NCBI RefSeq assembly: GCF_002831645.1
Contig: NZ_CP025117.1
Coordinates: forward strand, 3,115,001 to 3,179,000
Direction: 5' to 3'
Length of the DNA: 64,000 nucleotides
Source: Olleya sp. Bg11-27
GTDB lineage: Bacteria > Bacteroidota > Bacteroidia > Flavobacteriales > Flavobacteriaceae
Shown here: piece by piece, positions 8,370 to 18,200 of the stretch
Position numbering within the stretch: the stretch's first letter is position 1
How the letters are laid out: each line of letters opens with the position of its first letter
Notes under the pieces: generated by a model
Told to the model about the DNA's origin: nothing
Database searches by the model: none
What the model saw: only the letters and a program-made list of their open reading frames with translations
Translations under genes and position numbers: made by a program

Positions 8370-9629
8370 CTATTCTCCCATTGCTTTAATTAAAGCAGCA
8401 GACATACGTTTGTAAGTTCCGTTTTCTAAACGCTCTCTAATAGCATCAAAAGCATCCAACGTTTCTGTAACATCCTGTAATGTGTGTGTTGCAGTAGGAA
8501 TCATTCTTAATAAAATTAACCCTTTTGGAATTACTGGATATACTACAATAGAACAGAATATTCCGTAATTTTCTCTTAAGTCTCTAACTAAAGCCATTGC
8601 TTCAGGAATACTTCCGTTTAAATATACTGGAGTGACACAACTTTGTGTTGTTCCAATATCAAAACCTCGCGATTTAAGACCTGATTGCAATGCATCTACA
8701 ATTTTCCATAAGTTTTGTTTTAACTCAGGCATTGTACGCAACATATCCAAACGTTTTAATGCACCAACCACCAATTGCATTTGCAATGATTTAGCAAACA
8801 TTTGAGAACGTAAATTGTATTTTAAATAATCTATAATTTCTTGATCTGCCGCAATAAAAGCACCTGTACTAGCTAATGATTTTGCAAAAGTTGCAAAATA
8901 AACATCGATGTCATCTTGTACACCTTGCTCTTCTCCTGCTCCTGCTCCTGTCTTACCTAATGTCCCAAAACCATGAGCATCATCAACAAATAATCTAAAG
9001 TTAAATTTTTCTTTTAAAGCAACGATTTCTTTTAAACGCCCTTGCTCTCCTCTCATACCAAAAACACCTTCAGAGATCACTAAAATCCCTCCTCCTGTTG
9101 TCATTGCCATTTTAGTCGCACGCTCCAAGTTTTTTTCTAAACTTTCCATGTCGTTGTGCTTGTACGTAAAACGTTTACCGTGATGTAACCTTACACCATC
9201 AATAATACACGCATGTGCATCAACATCATATACAATAATATCATCTTTACTTACTAAAGCATCTACTGTAGACACCATCCCTTGGTAACCAAAATTTAAT
9301 AAGTAAGCCGCTTCTTTTTGAACAAACTCAGCTAGTTCATTTTGTAATTGCTCGTGTAAATCTGTGTGACCAGACATCATACGTGCTCCCATTGGGTAAG
9401 CAGAACCATATTGTGCAGCTGCTTCAGCATCAACTTTACGTACTTCAGGATGATTTGCTAATCCTAAGTAATCGTTAATACTCCAAGTAATTACATCTTT
9501 TCCTTGAAATTTCATACGGTTAGAAATTTCCCCTTCTAATTTAGGAAACACAAAATAACCTTCTGCTTGCGCAGCCCATTTACCTAGTGGTCCTTTATCC
9601 TTGTATATTTTTTCAAATAAATCTTTCAT
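8370..9629 (-). CDS. AOS-family PLP acyltransferase, probable cysteate C-acyltransferase (capnine synthesis)
   Basis: This 419-aa enzyme is a fold-type I PLP protein of the alpha-oxoamine synthase family (KBL, BioF, serine palmitoyltransferase). Motifs include NDYLGLANHP, GARMMSGHTDLHEQL, LFVDDAHGFGTLG (PLP-binding Asp) and TFAKSLASTGAF with the Schiff-base Lys. AOS enzymes condense an amino acid with an acyl thioester. In Flavobacteriia a member of this family condenses cysteate with an acyl thioester to begin capnine/sulfonolipid synthesis. The cysteine-synthase-like gene directly upstream would fit cysteate supply. Serine palmitoyltransferase or BioF are alternatives; no biotin genes are near. 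A -7 element lies at 9702-9709. Confidence 0.75.
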   Translation of the reverse strand: MKDLFEKIYKDKGPLGKWAAQAEGYFVFPKLEGEISNRMKFQGKDVITWSINDYLGLANHPEVRKVDAEAAAQYGSAYPMGARMMSGHTDLHEQLQNELAEFVQKEAAYLLNFGYQGMVSTVDALVSKDDIIVYDVDAHACIIDGVRLHHGKRFTYKHNDMESLEKNLERATKMAMTTGGGILVISEGVFGMRGEQGRLKEIVALKEKFNFRLFVDDAHGFGTLGKTGAGAGEEQGVQDDIDVYFATFAKSLASTGAFIAADQEIIDYLKYNLRSQMFAKSLQMQLVVGALKRLDMLRTMPELKQNLWKIVDALQSGLKSRGFDIGTTQSCVTPVYLNGSIPEAMALVRDLRENYGIFCSIVVYPVIPKGLILLRMIPTATHTLQDVTETLDAFDAIRERLENGTYKRMSAALIKAMGE

Positions 9630-9701
9630 TGTAAAACGCGATTTTTAAGTCATTATCTGCGAAATAATTAACTTAAGCTATTAAAATTTAGTTAGATAAT
9701 A

Positions 9702-9709
9702 CAAAATTA
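9702..9709 (-). promoter_or_regulatory. -7 element for the AOS-family gene
   Basis: Plus strand CAAAATTA, i.e. TAATTTTG on the minus strand (TAnnTTTG), 73 bp before the start. Together with the terminator at 9757-9795 it suggests separate transcription from the upstream gene. Confidence 0.4.
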
Positions 9710-9756
9710 GGCTTTTTTATTATACGTGCATAATAAACGCCCTATCTGTTATTAAC

Positions 9757-9795
9757 AAAAAAGTTAACTCTAATAATATTAAAGTTAACTTTTTT
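9757..9795 (-). terminator. Terminator of the cysteine-synthase-like gene
   Basis: AAAAAAGTTAACT and AGTTAACTTTTTT form an inverted repeat around a 13-nt AT-rich loop, directly after the minus-strand stop codon at 9814. Confidence 0.65.
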
Positions 9796-9813
9796 CATAC
9801 TTATTAGTACTTA

Positions 9814-10854
9814 TTACTTTATATATTGAATACTCTGAGCTGCTTCGGCATTTTTGCTATCAAAAAAGCCTTGATCACTCATCCATTTATCACTATATAT
9901 CTTACTCATATATCTTGATCCATGGTCAGGAAAAATAACAACAATGTTATCTGTGTCCTTAAATTTACCCAATTCATTCAACTGTTTTAAAGCTTGCATA
10001 GCAGCACCAGAAGTATAACCTACAAACAAACCTTCTGTTTGTGCTATCTCTCTTGCCGTATGCGCACTTTCTTCATCAGAGACTTTAATAAATTCATCTA
10101 TACTATCAAAATCTGTAGCTGTAGGTATTAAGTTTTTACCTAAACCTTCAATTCTGTATGGATAAATCTCTTTTTCGTCAAACTCTCTAGTCTCGTGATA
10201 TTTTTTTAATACAGAACCAAATGCATCCACACCAATAACTTTGATATTTGGATTTTGCTCCTTTAAATATTTTGCAGTACCTGATATAGTACCACCTGTA
10301 CCACTACAAGCGACTAAATGCGTGATCTTACCTTCTGTTTGATTCCATATTTCCGGACCTGTAGAATGGTAATGTGCTTCTATATTTAATTGATTGAAAT
10401 ATTGGTTAATATAAACCGACCCTTTAATCTCGTCATGTAAACGTTTTGCTACTTGATAATAACTTCTTGGATCATCTGCGCTTACATTTGCAGGACAAAC
10501 GTAAACCTTAGCGCCCATGTTTTTCAACATATCAATCTTATCTGCTGAAGATTTAGAACTTACAGCTAAAATACAATCATAACCTTTTATAACACTAACC
10601 ATTGCAATACTAAATCCTGTATTACCAGAAGTCGTTTCAATTATCGTGTCACCAGGTTTAAGAATCCCTTGTTTTTCAGCTTGCTCAATAATATAAAGTG
10701 CAATTCTGTCTTTTGAAGAGTGACCAGGGTTAAAAGCCTCTACCTTTGCTAGGTAATTTCCTTTAAACTCTGATGTCATTTTTTTTAGTTTTATCATTGG
10801 CGTATTCCCAATTAAGTCTAATACGTTATCAAAAACTTGTTTTTTTTGTTCCAT
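9814..10854 (-). CDS. Cysteine synthase/CBS-like PLP enzyme, possible cysteate synthase
   Basis: The 346-aa protein is a fold-type II PLP enzyme. It has [12 protein letters not shown] (N-terminal signature), [11 protein letters not shown] with the PLP Lys (residues about 42-52), [12 protein letters not shown] (substrate carboxylate loop), and [14 protein letters not shown] (PLP phosphate loop). The Lys motif differs from the usual NPGGSVKDR of CysK/CBS, suggesting a separate subfamily. Normal activity would be beta-replacement of O-acetylserine or O-phosphoserine with sulfide; its position next to an AOS-family acyltransferase suggests sulfite as nucleophile, giving cysteate. That substrate is inference; ordinary cysteine synthase remains possible. 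Confidence 0.75.
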   Translation of the reverse strand: MEQKKQVFDNVLDLIGNTPMIKLKKMTSEFKGNYLAKVEAFNPGHSSKDRIALYIIEQAEKQGILKPGDTIIETTSGNTGFSIAMVSVIKGYDCILAVSSKSSADKIDMLKNMGAKVYVCPANVSADDPRSYYQVAKRLHDEIKGSVYINQYFNQLNIEAHYHSTGPEIWNQTEGKITHLVACSGTGGTISGTAKYLKEQNPNIKVIGVDAFGSVLKKYHETREFDEKEIYPYRIEGLGKNLIPTATDFDSIDEFIKVSDEESAHTAREIAQTEGLFVGYTSGAAMQALKQLNELGKFKDTDNIVVIFPDHGSRYMSKIYSDKWMSDQGFFDSKNAEAAQSIQYIK

Positions 10855-10905
10855 AAATGCTATTTAAAAGCTACTTATTTTTTTGATTTTAAAAATCAAA
10901 CCGTG

Positions 10906-10913
10906 CAAAAATA
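10906..10913 (-). promoter_or_regulatory. -7 element for the cysteine-synthase-like gene
   Basis: Plus strand CAAAAATA, TATTTTTG on the minus strand, about 52 bp before the start. A TTTGATTTT/AAAATCAAA dyad (about 10882-10900) lies between it and the gene. Confidence 0.4.
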
Positions 10914-10927
10914 AGCATTTTTTTTGA

Positions 10928-13060
10928 TTATTTATTTATTCCTTCCAAATCAAATATAAAAGCATATTCTAAAGCGACCTCTTTTAGCGCTTCAAAACGT
11001 CCTGAGGCACCACCATGACCCGCTTCCATATCTGTTTTTAACAGCAATAAATTAGTATCTGTTTTTAATTCTCTTAGTTTTGCTACCCATTTTGCTGGTT
11101 CCCAATATTGAACTTGCGAATCGTGCAACCCTGTTGTTACTAATAAATTTGGATAAGCCTTAGCTTCTATATTATCATAAGGTGAATATGACTTCATATA
11201 ATTGTAATACGTTGCTTCATTAGGATTCCCCCATTCATCATACTCCCCTGTTGTCAAAGGAATAGAATCATCCAACATCGTTGTAACAACATCCACAAAA
11301 GGTACCGCAGCAATAACGCCATTATACAATTCTGGATTCATATTAATTATTGCTCCCATTAATAAGCCTCCGGCACTTCCTCCCATCGCATAAAGATGAT
11401 TGCTAGACGTGTAATGATTTTCTATTAAATACTTTGAGCAGTCAACAAAATCTGTAAATGTATTTTTCTTTGTTAGAAGCTTTCCATTTTCATACCAAGG
11501 TCTTCCTAAATATTCACTACCTCTAATATGAGAAATCACATAAATAAAGCCTCTATCCAACAGACTTAGTCTTATTGTTGAAAAATAAGGATCTATTGTC
11601 GCACCATAAGACCCATAAGCGTACTGTAAGACTGGGTTTTCGCCATTTAGTTTAATATCTTTTCTATACACTACAGACATGGGGATTTTCTCACCATCTC
11701 TAGCGGTAGCCCAAATACGTTTTGACGTATAATTATCTTTATTAAAATTTTTATCAAGGACTTGCTGCTCTTTCTTGACCGTTTTTGTCTTTGTAATAAA
11801 ATTATAGTCAATTACAGAACTTGGTGTCGTTAACGAGTTGAAACCATAGCGTAAAGTTTCGCTATCAAAATCAGGATTATTACCTATTTGCGCAGTGTAT
11901 GTTTCATTTTCAAAATCTAAATAGTAATCTTCCTTCCCATTCCAACTTATAATACGAAGTTGATTTAATCCATTTTCTCTCTCATTAACGACTAAGTAAT
12001 CTTTAAAAATCTCAATATCTTCCAATAAAACATCTGCCCTATGTGGCAACACATCTACCCAGTTATCACTAGTTGTAGCAGATTCACTCGTTTTTTGAAG
12101 TTTAAAATTAGTCGCGCCATCTTTATTAGTAATGACATAAAAATTATCCTCAAAATGTGCTATCGAATATTCTAAATCACGTGTACGTGCATTAAACAAC
12201 CTAAAGTCACCATCTGGAGTATCAGCTTCTAAAATGCTATATTCTGTCGTTAATGTACTAGAACTTCCTATAACCAAATACTTTTTAGATTTTGTTTTAT
12301 AAACGTAAGTATTGAAAGTCTCATCTTTTTCATTAAAAATCAAAACATCATCAGAAGCTTCATTTCCTAATTTATGTTTGTAAATCTTGTCAGAACGTAA
12401 AGTAACTTCATCTTTTTTACTATAAAACAACGTTTTGTTATCATTTGCCCAAGTAGCACCTCCCGAGGTGTTTTCTATTTTATCTAAGTAGGTTTCGCCC
12501 GTAATTAAATTTTTGACGTAAATGGTGTATTGCCTCCTACTTACAGTATCTACAGCATAGGCTGCTAACGTATTATCTGTACTTATAGAAATACCACCTA
12601 ATTTAAAATAACTATGTCCTTCTGCCATTGTATTACAGTCAAACATAATTTCTTCTTCCGCCTCTAAGCTTTCTTTTTTTCTTGTATAAATAGGATAATC
12701 GCTTCCTTCTTCAAATCGTGTGATATACCAATACCCGTTGTGTTTATAAGGTACACTTTGATCGTCTTCTTTAATTCTGGATTTCATCTCGTCAAAAAGA
12801 GACTTTTGAAAAGGTTCTGTATGTTTTAAAACAGATTCAGTATAAGTGTTTTCTGCATTTAGATAGTCTAAAACCTCTTGGTCTTCTCTTTGATTTAACC
12901 AATAGTAATTATCTACTCTAGTATCCTCATGTATTGTTAATTCCTTTTTTACTTTTTTAGCTACAGGAGGTAATATCTTAGTTTTAGTCATTCTTTTTTC
13001 TTTATTACAGGATACTACAAATGTAAAACTTAAAATAATTATCAAAAACAGTTTCTTCAT
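10928..13060 (-). CDS. S9 family peptidase, oligopeptidase B-like lipoprotein
   Basis: The 710-aa protein starts with a lipoprotein signal (FVVSC, Cys 18). An N-terminal beta-propeller region ([23 protein letters not shown]...) is followed by an alpha/beta hydrolase domain from about residue 450. The nucleophile sits in [11 protein letters not shown], the acid probably in [17 protein letters not shown], and the His in [12 protein letters not shown], so the catalytic triad is intact. Oligopeptidase B cleaves short peptides after basic residues. Lipidation suggests a periplasmic or membrane-anchored enzyme. It is a single gene, divergent from ebfC. Confidence 0.88.
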   Translation of the reverse strand: MKKLFLIIILSFTFVVSCNKEKRMTKTKILPPVAKKVKKELTIHEDTRVDNYYWLNQREDQEVLDYLNAENTYTESVLKHTEPFQKSLFDEMKSRIKEDDQSVPYKHNGYWYITRFEEGSDYPIYTRKKESLEAEEEIMFDCNTMAEGHSYFKLGGISISTDNTLAAYAVDTVSRRQYTIYVKNLITGETYLDKIENTSGGATWANDNKTLFYSKKDEVTLRSDKIYKHKLGNEASDDVLIFNEKDETFNTYVYKTKSKKYLVIGSSSTLTTEYSILEADTPDGDFRLFNARTRDLEYSIAHFEDNFYVITNKDGATNFKLQKTSESATTSDNWVDVLPHRADVLLEDIEIFKDYLVVNERENGLNQLRIISWNGKEDYYLDFENETYTAQIGNNPDFDSETLRYGFNSLTTPSSVIDYNFITKTKTVKKEQQVLDKNFNKDNYTSKRIWATARDGEKIPMSVVYRKDIKLNGENPVLQYAYGSYGATIDPYFSTIRLSLLDRGFIYVISHIRGSEYLGRPWYENGKLLTKKNTFTDFVDCSKYLIENHYTSSNHLYAMGGSAGGLLMGAIINMNPELYNGVIAAVPFVDVVTTMLDDSIPLTTGEYDEWGNPNEATYYNYMKSYSPYDNIEAKAYPNLLVTTGLHDSQVQYWEPAKWVAKLRELKTDTNLLLLKTDMEAGHGGASGRFEALKEVALEYAFIFDLEGINK

Positions 13061-13071
13061 ATTTAATTTTA

Positions 13072-13104
13072 TTGAAGTTATAATAAATCAATTTAATAAA
13101 TTTG
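13072..13104 (+). promoter_or_regulatory. Promoter of the EbfC gene (TTG ... TAAATTTG)
   Basis: The -7 element TAAATTTG is at 13097-13104 and a possible -33 TTG at 13072-13074, spaced 22 bp. The ATG is at 13131. Confidence 0.5.
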
Positions 13105-13130
13105 CAACAATAATTTTAAAAAAAATAGAA

Positions 13131-13451
13131 ATGTTTGGAGACTTACAAGGTATGATGGGTAAATTAAAAGAAACCCAACAAAAAGTAGAAGCTACTAAAA
13201 AAAGACTAGATACCGTTTTAATTGACCAAAGCAGTAGTGATAATCTATTACAAATAACAATAACAGCTAATCGAGAAATAAAAGCGATTAATATTAAAGA
13301 CGAATTATTAAATGATAAAGAACAATTAGAAGATTATCTGATCTTAACACTTAATAAAGCTATAACAAGAGCAACTGAAATAAATGATACCGAAATAGCT
13401 GCAGTAACAAAAGAAGGCATGCCTAACATCCCAGGAATGGATATGTTTTAA
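13131..13451 (+). CDS. YbaB/EbfC family nucleoid-associated protein
   Basis: The 106-aa length, the N-terminal [20 protein letters not shown] helix, the central strand ([14 protein letters not shown]) and the C-terminal helix followed by a Gly/Met-rich end ([11 protein letters not shown]) all match YbaB/EbfC. These proteins form dimers that bind DNA with low specificity. In many bacteria the gene is next to dnaX or recR; here it stands alone, divergent from the S9 peptidase. Confidence 0.9.
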   Translation: MFGDLQGMMGKLKETQQKVEATKKRLDTVLIDQSSSDNLLQITITANREIKAINIKDELLNDKEQLEDYLILTLNKAITRATEINDTEIAAVTKEGMPNIPGMDMF

Positions 13452-13470
13452 AACTAAACCATATATAAAT

Positions 13471-13503
13471 AAAAAAGGAAGCCAAATTGGCTTCCTTTTT
13501 TTT
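13471..13503. terminator. Bidirectional terminator
   Basis: AAAGGAAGCC and GGCTTCCTTT around an AAATT loop with flanking A- and T-runs. It lies between ebfC (plus) and the OmpA-family gene (minus). Confidence 0.9.
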
Positions 13504-13523
13504 ATGTAAAAAGTAAATACTAA

Positions 13524-15755
13524 TTAGTTAGCATTGATAACTCTAAATTGAGTACGTCTGTTTGCTAAGTGCTCTCTTTCTGTACAAGAAACACCATCAG
13601 AACATCTGTTTGTTAATCTAGACTCACCATATCCATTAGATACAATTCTTGAAGAATTGATTCCTTTAGAGATTAAGTAGTTAGTTACAGCTTGAGCTCT
13701 TCTTTCAGATAAAGATCTGTTAGATGCTTTAGAACCTCTTGAATCCGTATGAGATGCGATCTCTACAGATACACCCTCAGCTAATATTGTTACTAATTGA
13801 GCATCAATCTCAGATTTAGCAGCTGCAGTTAAAGATGCAGAACCTAAATTCCAGTTTATGTTTAAGTCGTTATATTCAACGATTTTACAATCAACCTCAG
13901 TCCATGTCGTTAAACCACCTTTTTTCTGTAATACTTCTTTAGTAACTGTTTTGTTAACAGCAGGAACAGTAATCTCTTCTACTCTAGCATCGCTAGCTAA
14001 AACAGTACGCTTTAAAGTCGCTGTCTTTTGAGCAACTTCAATAACTCTTGTTGTAGGAGGTGTACTCATAACTGTACGCTTCATTGTAGTACTTACAGCA
14101 GGAATAGCTATAACTGTAGTCGTTTCAGGCGTTATATTAGTTTTTCTAATTGTAGTTGACTTAGAAGGAACATCAGTAGCTCTCGTTGTAGGAGGTGTTG
14201 CCATTACAGTGCGCTTCATCGTTTTAGTTACAGCAGGAATTTCAGATACTCTAGTAGTAGCTGGTTCTAATAAAACTGTACGTGTCATTGTTTTTGTAAC
14301 AGCAGGAATTGTAATAACTCTTGTTGTTGGAGGTGTAACCATTACTGATCTAGTAACTTCTTTAGTTACAGCAGGTACATCTACAACTCTTGTTGTTGGA
14401 GGTGTAACCATAACTCTTCTTGTTACTTCTTTAGTTACAGCAGGAATATCAATAACTTTAGTTGTCGCTGGAGATACTAATACTGTTTTCTTGATTGTTT
14501 TGTTTACAGCAGGAATTTCGATTGTTCTAGATGTAGGAGGTGTAGTCATTACAGTTTTCTTAACTGTTTTAGTTACAGAAGGAATATCAATAACTCTAGT
14601 TGTAGCTGGAGTTTGAACAACACGTCTTGTATAAGTACCCATACCACAATCAGAAGCATTATTTGTTCCTTGATCACATCCTGGCTTAGTCATTACCTGC
14701 GCATCAGAAGCTAACTCAGTAGTATTAATTGTAATGTTTTGAGATGGTACATTTTTGTAACACCAGTATCTACAATCGTTAGGATCACTTGAAGCACAAT
14801 CAGCAGCAGGTGTATCACTCATACCCCATTTAGCCGTAGCTGGCTTAATTTCGATAGTTTGATATCCAGGAGTAAACTTAGCAGGTACTACAGATAAAGT
14901 AGAACCAAATTCTTGTTTCTTGTAAGACAATGTTTCATTACCCCATTTTGCAGGAATAACTTCTAAACGTTGCGATGCTTCTTTTACAACTACTACTACA
15001 TTTTCAGTACCATATTTTGCTGCTACTAAGTCTAATCTAGAAGAAGTAGGTTGAACTAATACTGTTACATTTTCAGTTGCCCATTTTGCAGGTATTACTT
15101 CTAAACGTTGACCAGCTTCTTGTACTACTACAGTCTCTGTTCTCGTTTCATATTTTGCAGGAACAGTTTGTAATTTAGTATAGGCAGCCTGTACTAATAC
15201 TGTTTCTGTTCTGTTTTCGTATTGTGCAGGAACTAACTCTAAACGTTGACCAGCTTCTTGTACTACAACTTCAAAACTCTCAGATCCTAATTTAGCTGGG
15301 ATTACTGATAACGTTTGTCCAGGTTCAGCAGATACAATATCAAAGTTTTCGTTTGCATATTTAGCAGGAACAACTGATAAAACTTGGTAAGACGGTTGAA
15401 TTTCCATCTCCTCAGTCGTTATATCTGTAGATCCAGCTACTTTCTCTAATCTCTGTGCAGCGCCTTGAGTAACAACGTCAAAATTTTGTGTTTCATATTG
15501 TGCAGGTACCACAGCTAACTCTTGACCAGCAGACTGAGTTACAACCACTTCGTTTTCTGTTCTGTACTGTGCAGGAACAACGCTTAATTTCTTATAGGCT
15601 GGTGCAACCTGAACCGTAATATCTTGGTTTACCCAAACATCAGGTGTTACACAACGTACATAACATTTCCCTGGTTCGGGGTTTGTTGGTAAATCTTGTG
15701 CAAAAACTGCTGAGCAGACTACAAAAGATAAAATTGTTAGTAATACTTTTTTCAT
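13524..15755 (-). CDS. OmpA-family outer-membrane protein with two blocks of degenerate repeats
   Basis: The 743-aa protein has a signal peptide (MKKVLLTILSFVVCSAVFAQ). Residues about 40-320 contain about ten repeats of the form VVPA(K/Q)Y...V(V/L)VQEAGQRLE. A Cys-containing linker follows (ASDPNDCRYWCYKNVP). Residues about 380-630 contain about ten repeats like VTKTVKRTVMTPPTTRVIDIPA. The C-terminal 115 residues form an OmpA domain with HTDSRGSKASNRSLSERRA, the peptidoglycan-binding signature, and a disulfide-type CSDGVSC insertion. Such a protein can bridge outer membrane and peptidoglycan, with long beta-rich repeats as spacer or surface fibre. It is a single gene with a -7 element at 15826-15833. 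Confidence 0.85.
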   Translation of the reverse strand: MKKVLLTILSFVVCSAVFAQDLPTNPEPGKCYVRCVTPDVWVNQDITVQVAPAYKKLSVVPAQYRTENEVVVTQSAGQELAVVPAQYETQNFDVVTQGAAQRLEKVAGSTDITTEEMEIQPSYQVLSVVPAKYANENFDIVSAEPGQTLSVIPAKLGSESFEVVVQEAGQRLELVPAQYENRTETVLVQAAYTKLQTVPAKYETRTETVVVQEAGQRLEVIPAKWATENVTVLVQPTSSRLDLVAAKYGTENVVVVVKEASQRLEVIPAKWGNETLSYKKQEFGSTLSVVPAKFTPGYQTIEIKPATAKWGMSDTPAADCASSDPNDCRYWCYKNVPSQNITINTTELASDAQVMTKPGCDQGTNNASDCGMGTYTRRVVQTPATTRVIDIPSVTKTVKKTVMTTPPTSRTIEIPAVNKTIKKTVLVSPATTKVIDIPAVTKEVTRRVMVTPPTTRVVDVPAVTKEVTRSVMVTPPTTRVITIPAVTKTMTRTVLLEPATTRVSEIPAVTKTMKRTVMATPPTTRATDVPSKSTTIRKTNITPETTTVIAIPAVSTTMKRTVMSTPPTTRVIEVAQKTATLKRTVLASDARVEEITVPAVNKTVTKEVLQKKGGLTTWTEVDCKIVEYNDLNINWNLGSASLTAAAKSEIDAQLVTILAEGVSVEIASHTDSRGSKASNRSLSERRAQAVTNYLISKGINSSRIVSNGYGESRLTNRCSDGVSCTEREHLANRRTQFRVINAN
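13840..15640 (-). repeat. In-frame degenerate repeats inside the OmpA-family gene
   Basis: Two different repeat families occur in sequence: a V-V-P-A-K/Q-Y...Q-x-A-G-Q unit in the 5' half and a T-K-x-x-x-R-T-V-M-x-x-P-P-T-T-R-V unit in the 3' half. The translated pattern is regular while the DNA copies have drifted, so the array is old and probably selected. Boundaries are approximate. Confidence 0.8.
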
Positions 15756-15825
15756 TTTTGTTAATTTAAATGGTTATTTATTAAATATATAGCCGAACTA
15801 ATAACGACTGTTCACTAAGTTGTTA

Positions 15826-15833
15826 CAAAATTA
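15826..15833 (-). promoter_or_regulatory. -7 element for the OmpA-family gene
   Basis: Plus strand CAAAATTA, TAATTTTG on the minus strand, about 70 bp before the start. This implies a long 5' leader. Confidence 0.4.
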
Positions 15834-15964
15834 GACATAACACATCCTTTTCTGTAATTATTCTTAAAGTTACGTTAACCTTTCGACCAACTGTGTTAAA
15901 TTTCGGTTGAGTAACGTAGGAAAATTCTATATTTAAAATTAAACTAAAATGAAATTGACTAAAA

Positions 15965-16984
15965 TCACAAATTTCTTAGAAAACTCAGAACGCTATCGTG
16001 CTGATTTTCAACATAATTAGAGTGAGTTACTAGCCTAAGTTTATTACTTCCCATTCCAATTATTTTTATGTTTTTAGCAGAAAGTAGCTCTAAAAATTGT
16101 TTTTCTGAATATTTTTTATTAAGCTCAAATATCACGATATTCGTTTCCACAGGTTCCACTTTTTTCACAAAACTAGAATGATTTAAAACCTCCGCTAATT
16201 CTCGTGCTTTTTTATGGTCTTCTGTTAATCTTTCAATATTGTTTTCTAAAGCAAATAATCCTGCTGCTGCTAAAAATCCTCCTTGACGCATTCCTCCTCC
16301 AAATATTTTTCTAATTCTCATCGCATTTTTCATTATGGCTTCATCACCAACTAAAACAGATCCAATTGGACATCCTAACCCTTTACTTAAGCACACAGAA
16401 ATAGTATCAAAAGCTTCTCCATATTGTTTAGGTGTTTCCTTTTTTTCGACTAAAGCATTCCAAAGTCGTGCACCATCTAAATGAAATCCTAAATCATGAG
16501 TTTTACAAACCGCCTTGATTTTTAGTATTTCTTGAAAATCCCAACAGGCTCCACCTCCTTTATTAGTTGTATTTTCTATTTCTACTAATGTTGTTAATGG
16601 ACTATGATAAAACTCTGGTGGGTTTATAGCTTCAATGACTTGTTCTGCAGTGAACATACCTCTATGACCATCCAGTAAATTACATGATATACCACTATTA
16701 AAAGAAGCACCACCGCCTTCATAATTATATATGTGTGCATATTTATCACAAATAACCTGTTCTCCTGGATTAGTATGTAATTTAAGCGCTGTTTGATTTG
16801 CCATCGTACCACTAGGAAAAAATAAAGCGTGTGATTTGCCAAACATTTCGGCCACTTTCGTTTCCAAAGCATTAATTGTAGGGTCTTCTTTATAAACATC
16901 ATCACCAACTTTAGCACTCATCATGGCCTCCATCATGTCTGCACTTGGTTTTGTAACCGTATCACTTCTTAAATCTATTATCAT
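15965..16984 (-). CDS. ltaE: Low-specificity L-threonine aldolase
   Basis: The 339-aa fold-type I PLP enzyme starts MIIDLRSDTVTKPS, the characteristic N-terminus of threonine aldolases. It continues with VGDDVYKEDPTINALE, FPSGTMANQTALK, FHLDGARLWNA (PLP-binding Asp) and VCLSKGLGCPIGSVLVG with the Schiff-base Lys. It cleaves threonine or allo-threonine to glycine and acetaldehyde in the cytoplasm. Length is normal for the family. It is a single gene, divergent from prfB. Confidence 0.93.
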   Translation of the reverse strand: MIIDLRSDTVTKPSADMMEAMMSAKVGDDVYKEDPTINALETKVAEMFGKSHALFFPSGTMANQTALKLHTNPGEQVICDKYAHIYNYEGGGASFNSGISCNLLDGHRGMFTAEQVIEAINPPEFYHSPLTTLVEIENTTNKGGGACWDFQEILKIKAVCKTHDLGFHLDGARLWNALVEKKETPKQYGEAFDTISVCLSKGLGCPIGSVLVGDEAIMKNAMRIRKIFGGGMRQGGFLAAAGLFALENNIERLTEDHKKARELAEVLNHSSFVKKVEPVETNIVIFELNKKYSEKQFLELLSAKNIKIIGMGSNKLRLVTHSNYVENQHDSVLSFLRNL

Positions 16985-17057
16985 TTTTTTATCTTTTTAA
17001 ACAGTATAAAATTATTAAAAAAAGTTGGCAAATATTTTTAAATGATAGTAATAATTC

Positions 17058-17065
17058 TATTTTTG
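17058..17065 (+). promoter_or_regulatory. -7 element for prfB (TATTTTTG)
   Basis: A perfect TAnnTTTG match 21 bp before the ATG at 17086. No properly spaced -33 element was seen. Confidence 0.45.
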
Positions 17066-17085
17066 TTACAAACCAATATATAAAT

Positions 17086-18196
17086 ATGATCACTTCAGAA
17101 AACATTAAAGATCTTAATACACGCCTTACATCGTTAAGGCAATATCTTTGACATTGATGCTAAGCTAATTGCCCTTCAAAATGAAGAAGAGCAAACTTTT
17201 GATCCTAATTTTTGGAGCGACTCAAAAAGTGCTGAATTAGTAATGAAATCCATTAGAGAGAAGAAAAAATGGATCAATGATTACAACCAGTCTAAAATAC
17301 TTATTGAAGATCTGGAGGTTATCTACGAGTTTTTTAAGGAAGAGGAAGCGACTTTAACAGATGTTGAAGACCGCTACGACAAAGCCCTGTCTTTAATTGA
17401 AGATCTTGAATTTAGAAATATGTTATCTGAAGAAGGTGACAGTTTAAGTGCGGTACTTCAAATTACTGCTGGTGCCGGTGGTACAGAAAGTTGTGATTGG
17501 GCAAATATGTTAATGCGCATGTATTTAATGTATGCCGAAAAAAATGGGTTTAAAGTCAAAGAGCTCAACTTTCAAGAAGGTGACGTTACTGGAATTAAAA
17601 CAGTAACACTAGAAATTGAAGGCGAATATGCTTTTGGTTGGCTAAAAGGTGAAAACGGAGTCCATAGATTGGTGCGCATCTCCCCTTTTGATAGTAATGC
17701 CAAACGACATACTAGTTTTGCTTCTGTATATGTCTACCCCTTAGTGGATGACACTATTGAAATCGACATTAATCCTGCTGATATAGATATTGTAACGGCA
17801 CGATCAAGTGGTGCTGGTGGACAAAATGTAAATAAAGTAGAAACTAAAGTACAATTAACGCACAAACCATCAGGAATACAGATATCTTGCTCAGAAACAC
17901 GATCCCAACACGATAATAGATCAAGAGCGATGCAAATGTTAAAATCGCAATTATATGAAATAGAACTCCAAAAACAATTAGCACAACGTGAAGACATTGA
18001 AGCTGGTAAAATGAAAATTGAATGGGGAAGTCAAATCCGGAATTATGTGTTGCATCCATACAAATTAATAAAAGATGTCCGAAGTGGACATGAAACTGGA
18101 AATGTAGATGCTGTTTTAGATGGTACTATTGAACCCTTTTTAAAAGCCTACCTTATGATGATGGGACAACAACAAACTGACAACCAAAGTTTATAA
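17086..18196 (+). CDS. prfB: Peptide chain release factor 2, with programmed +1 frameshift
   Basis: RF2 recognises UGA and UAA stop codons and triggers peptide release. Translation from ATG 17086 runs 21 codons to CTT followed by an in-frame TGA (17149-17151). The slip sequence CTTTGAC allows a +1 shift so that GAC (17150-17152) is read next, giving a 369-aa protein ending at 18196. The main frame has [18 protein letters not shown] with the SPF motif for stop-codon recognition and [12 protein letters not shown] with the catalytic GGQ. A TTAAGG sequence (17134-17139) sits 6 nt before the slip codon. This is the classic RF2 autoregulation, not a broken gene. Confidence 0.95.
17134..17152 (+). 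promoter_or_regulatory. Programmed +1 ribosomal frameshift site of prfB
   Basis: TTAAGG, six bases, then CTT TGA C. When RF2 is scarce the ribosome pauses at the in-frame UGA and slips +1 from CUU to UUU, restoring RF2 synthesis. The SD-like AGG is short and set further from the slip codon than in the classic example. Confidence 0.92.
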
Positions 18197-18200
18197 ATAA

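Noticed and set aside
14209-14616. Plus-strand open frame of 135 codons inside the OmpA-family gene
   Set aside because: Antisense shadow caused by the Val/Thr-rich repeats; no start context or independent features.
17243-18196. prfB as a truncated or broken gene starting at ATG 17243
   Set aside because: The upstream frame carries the conserved CTT TGA C programmed frameshift and the missing N-terminal region.
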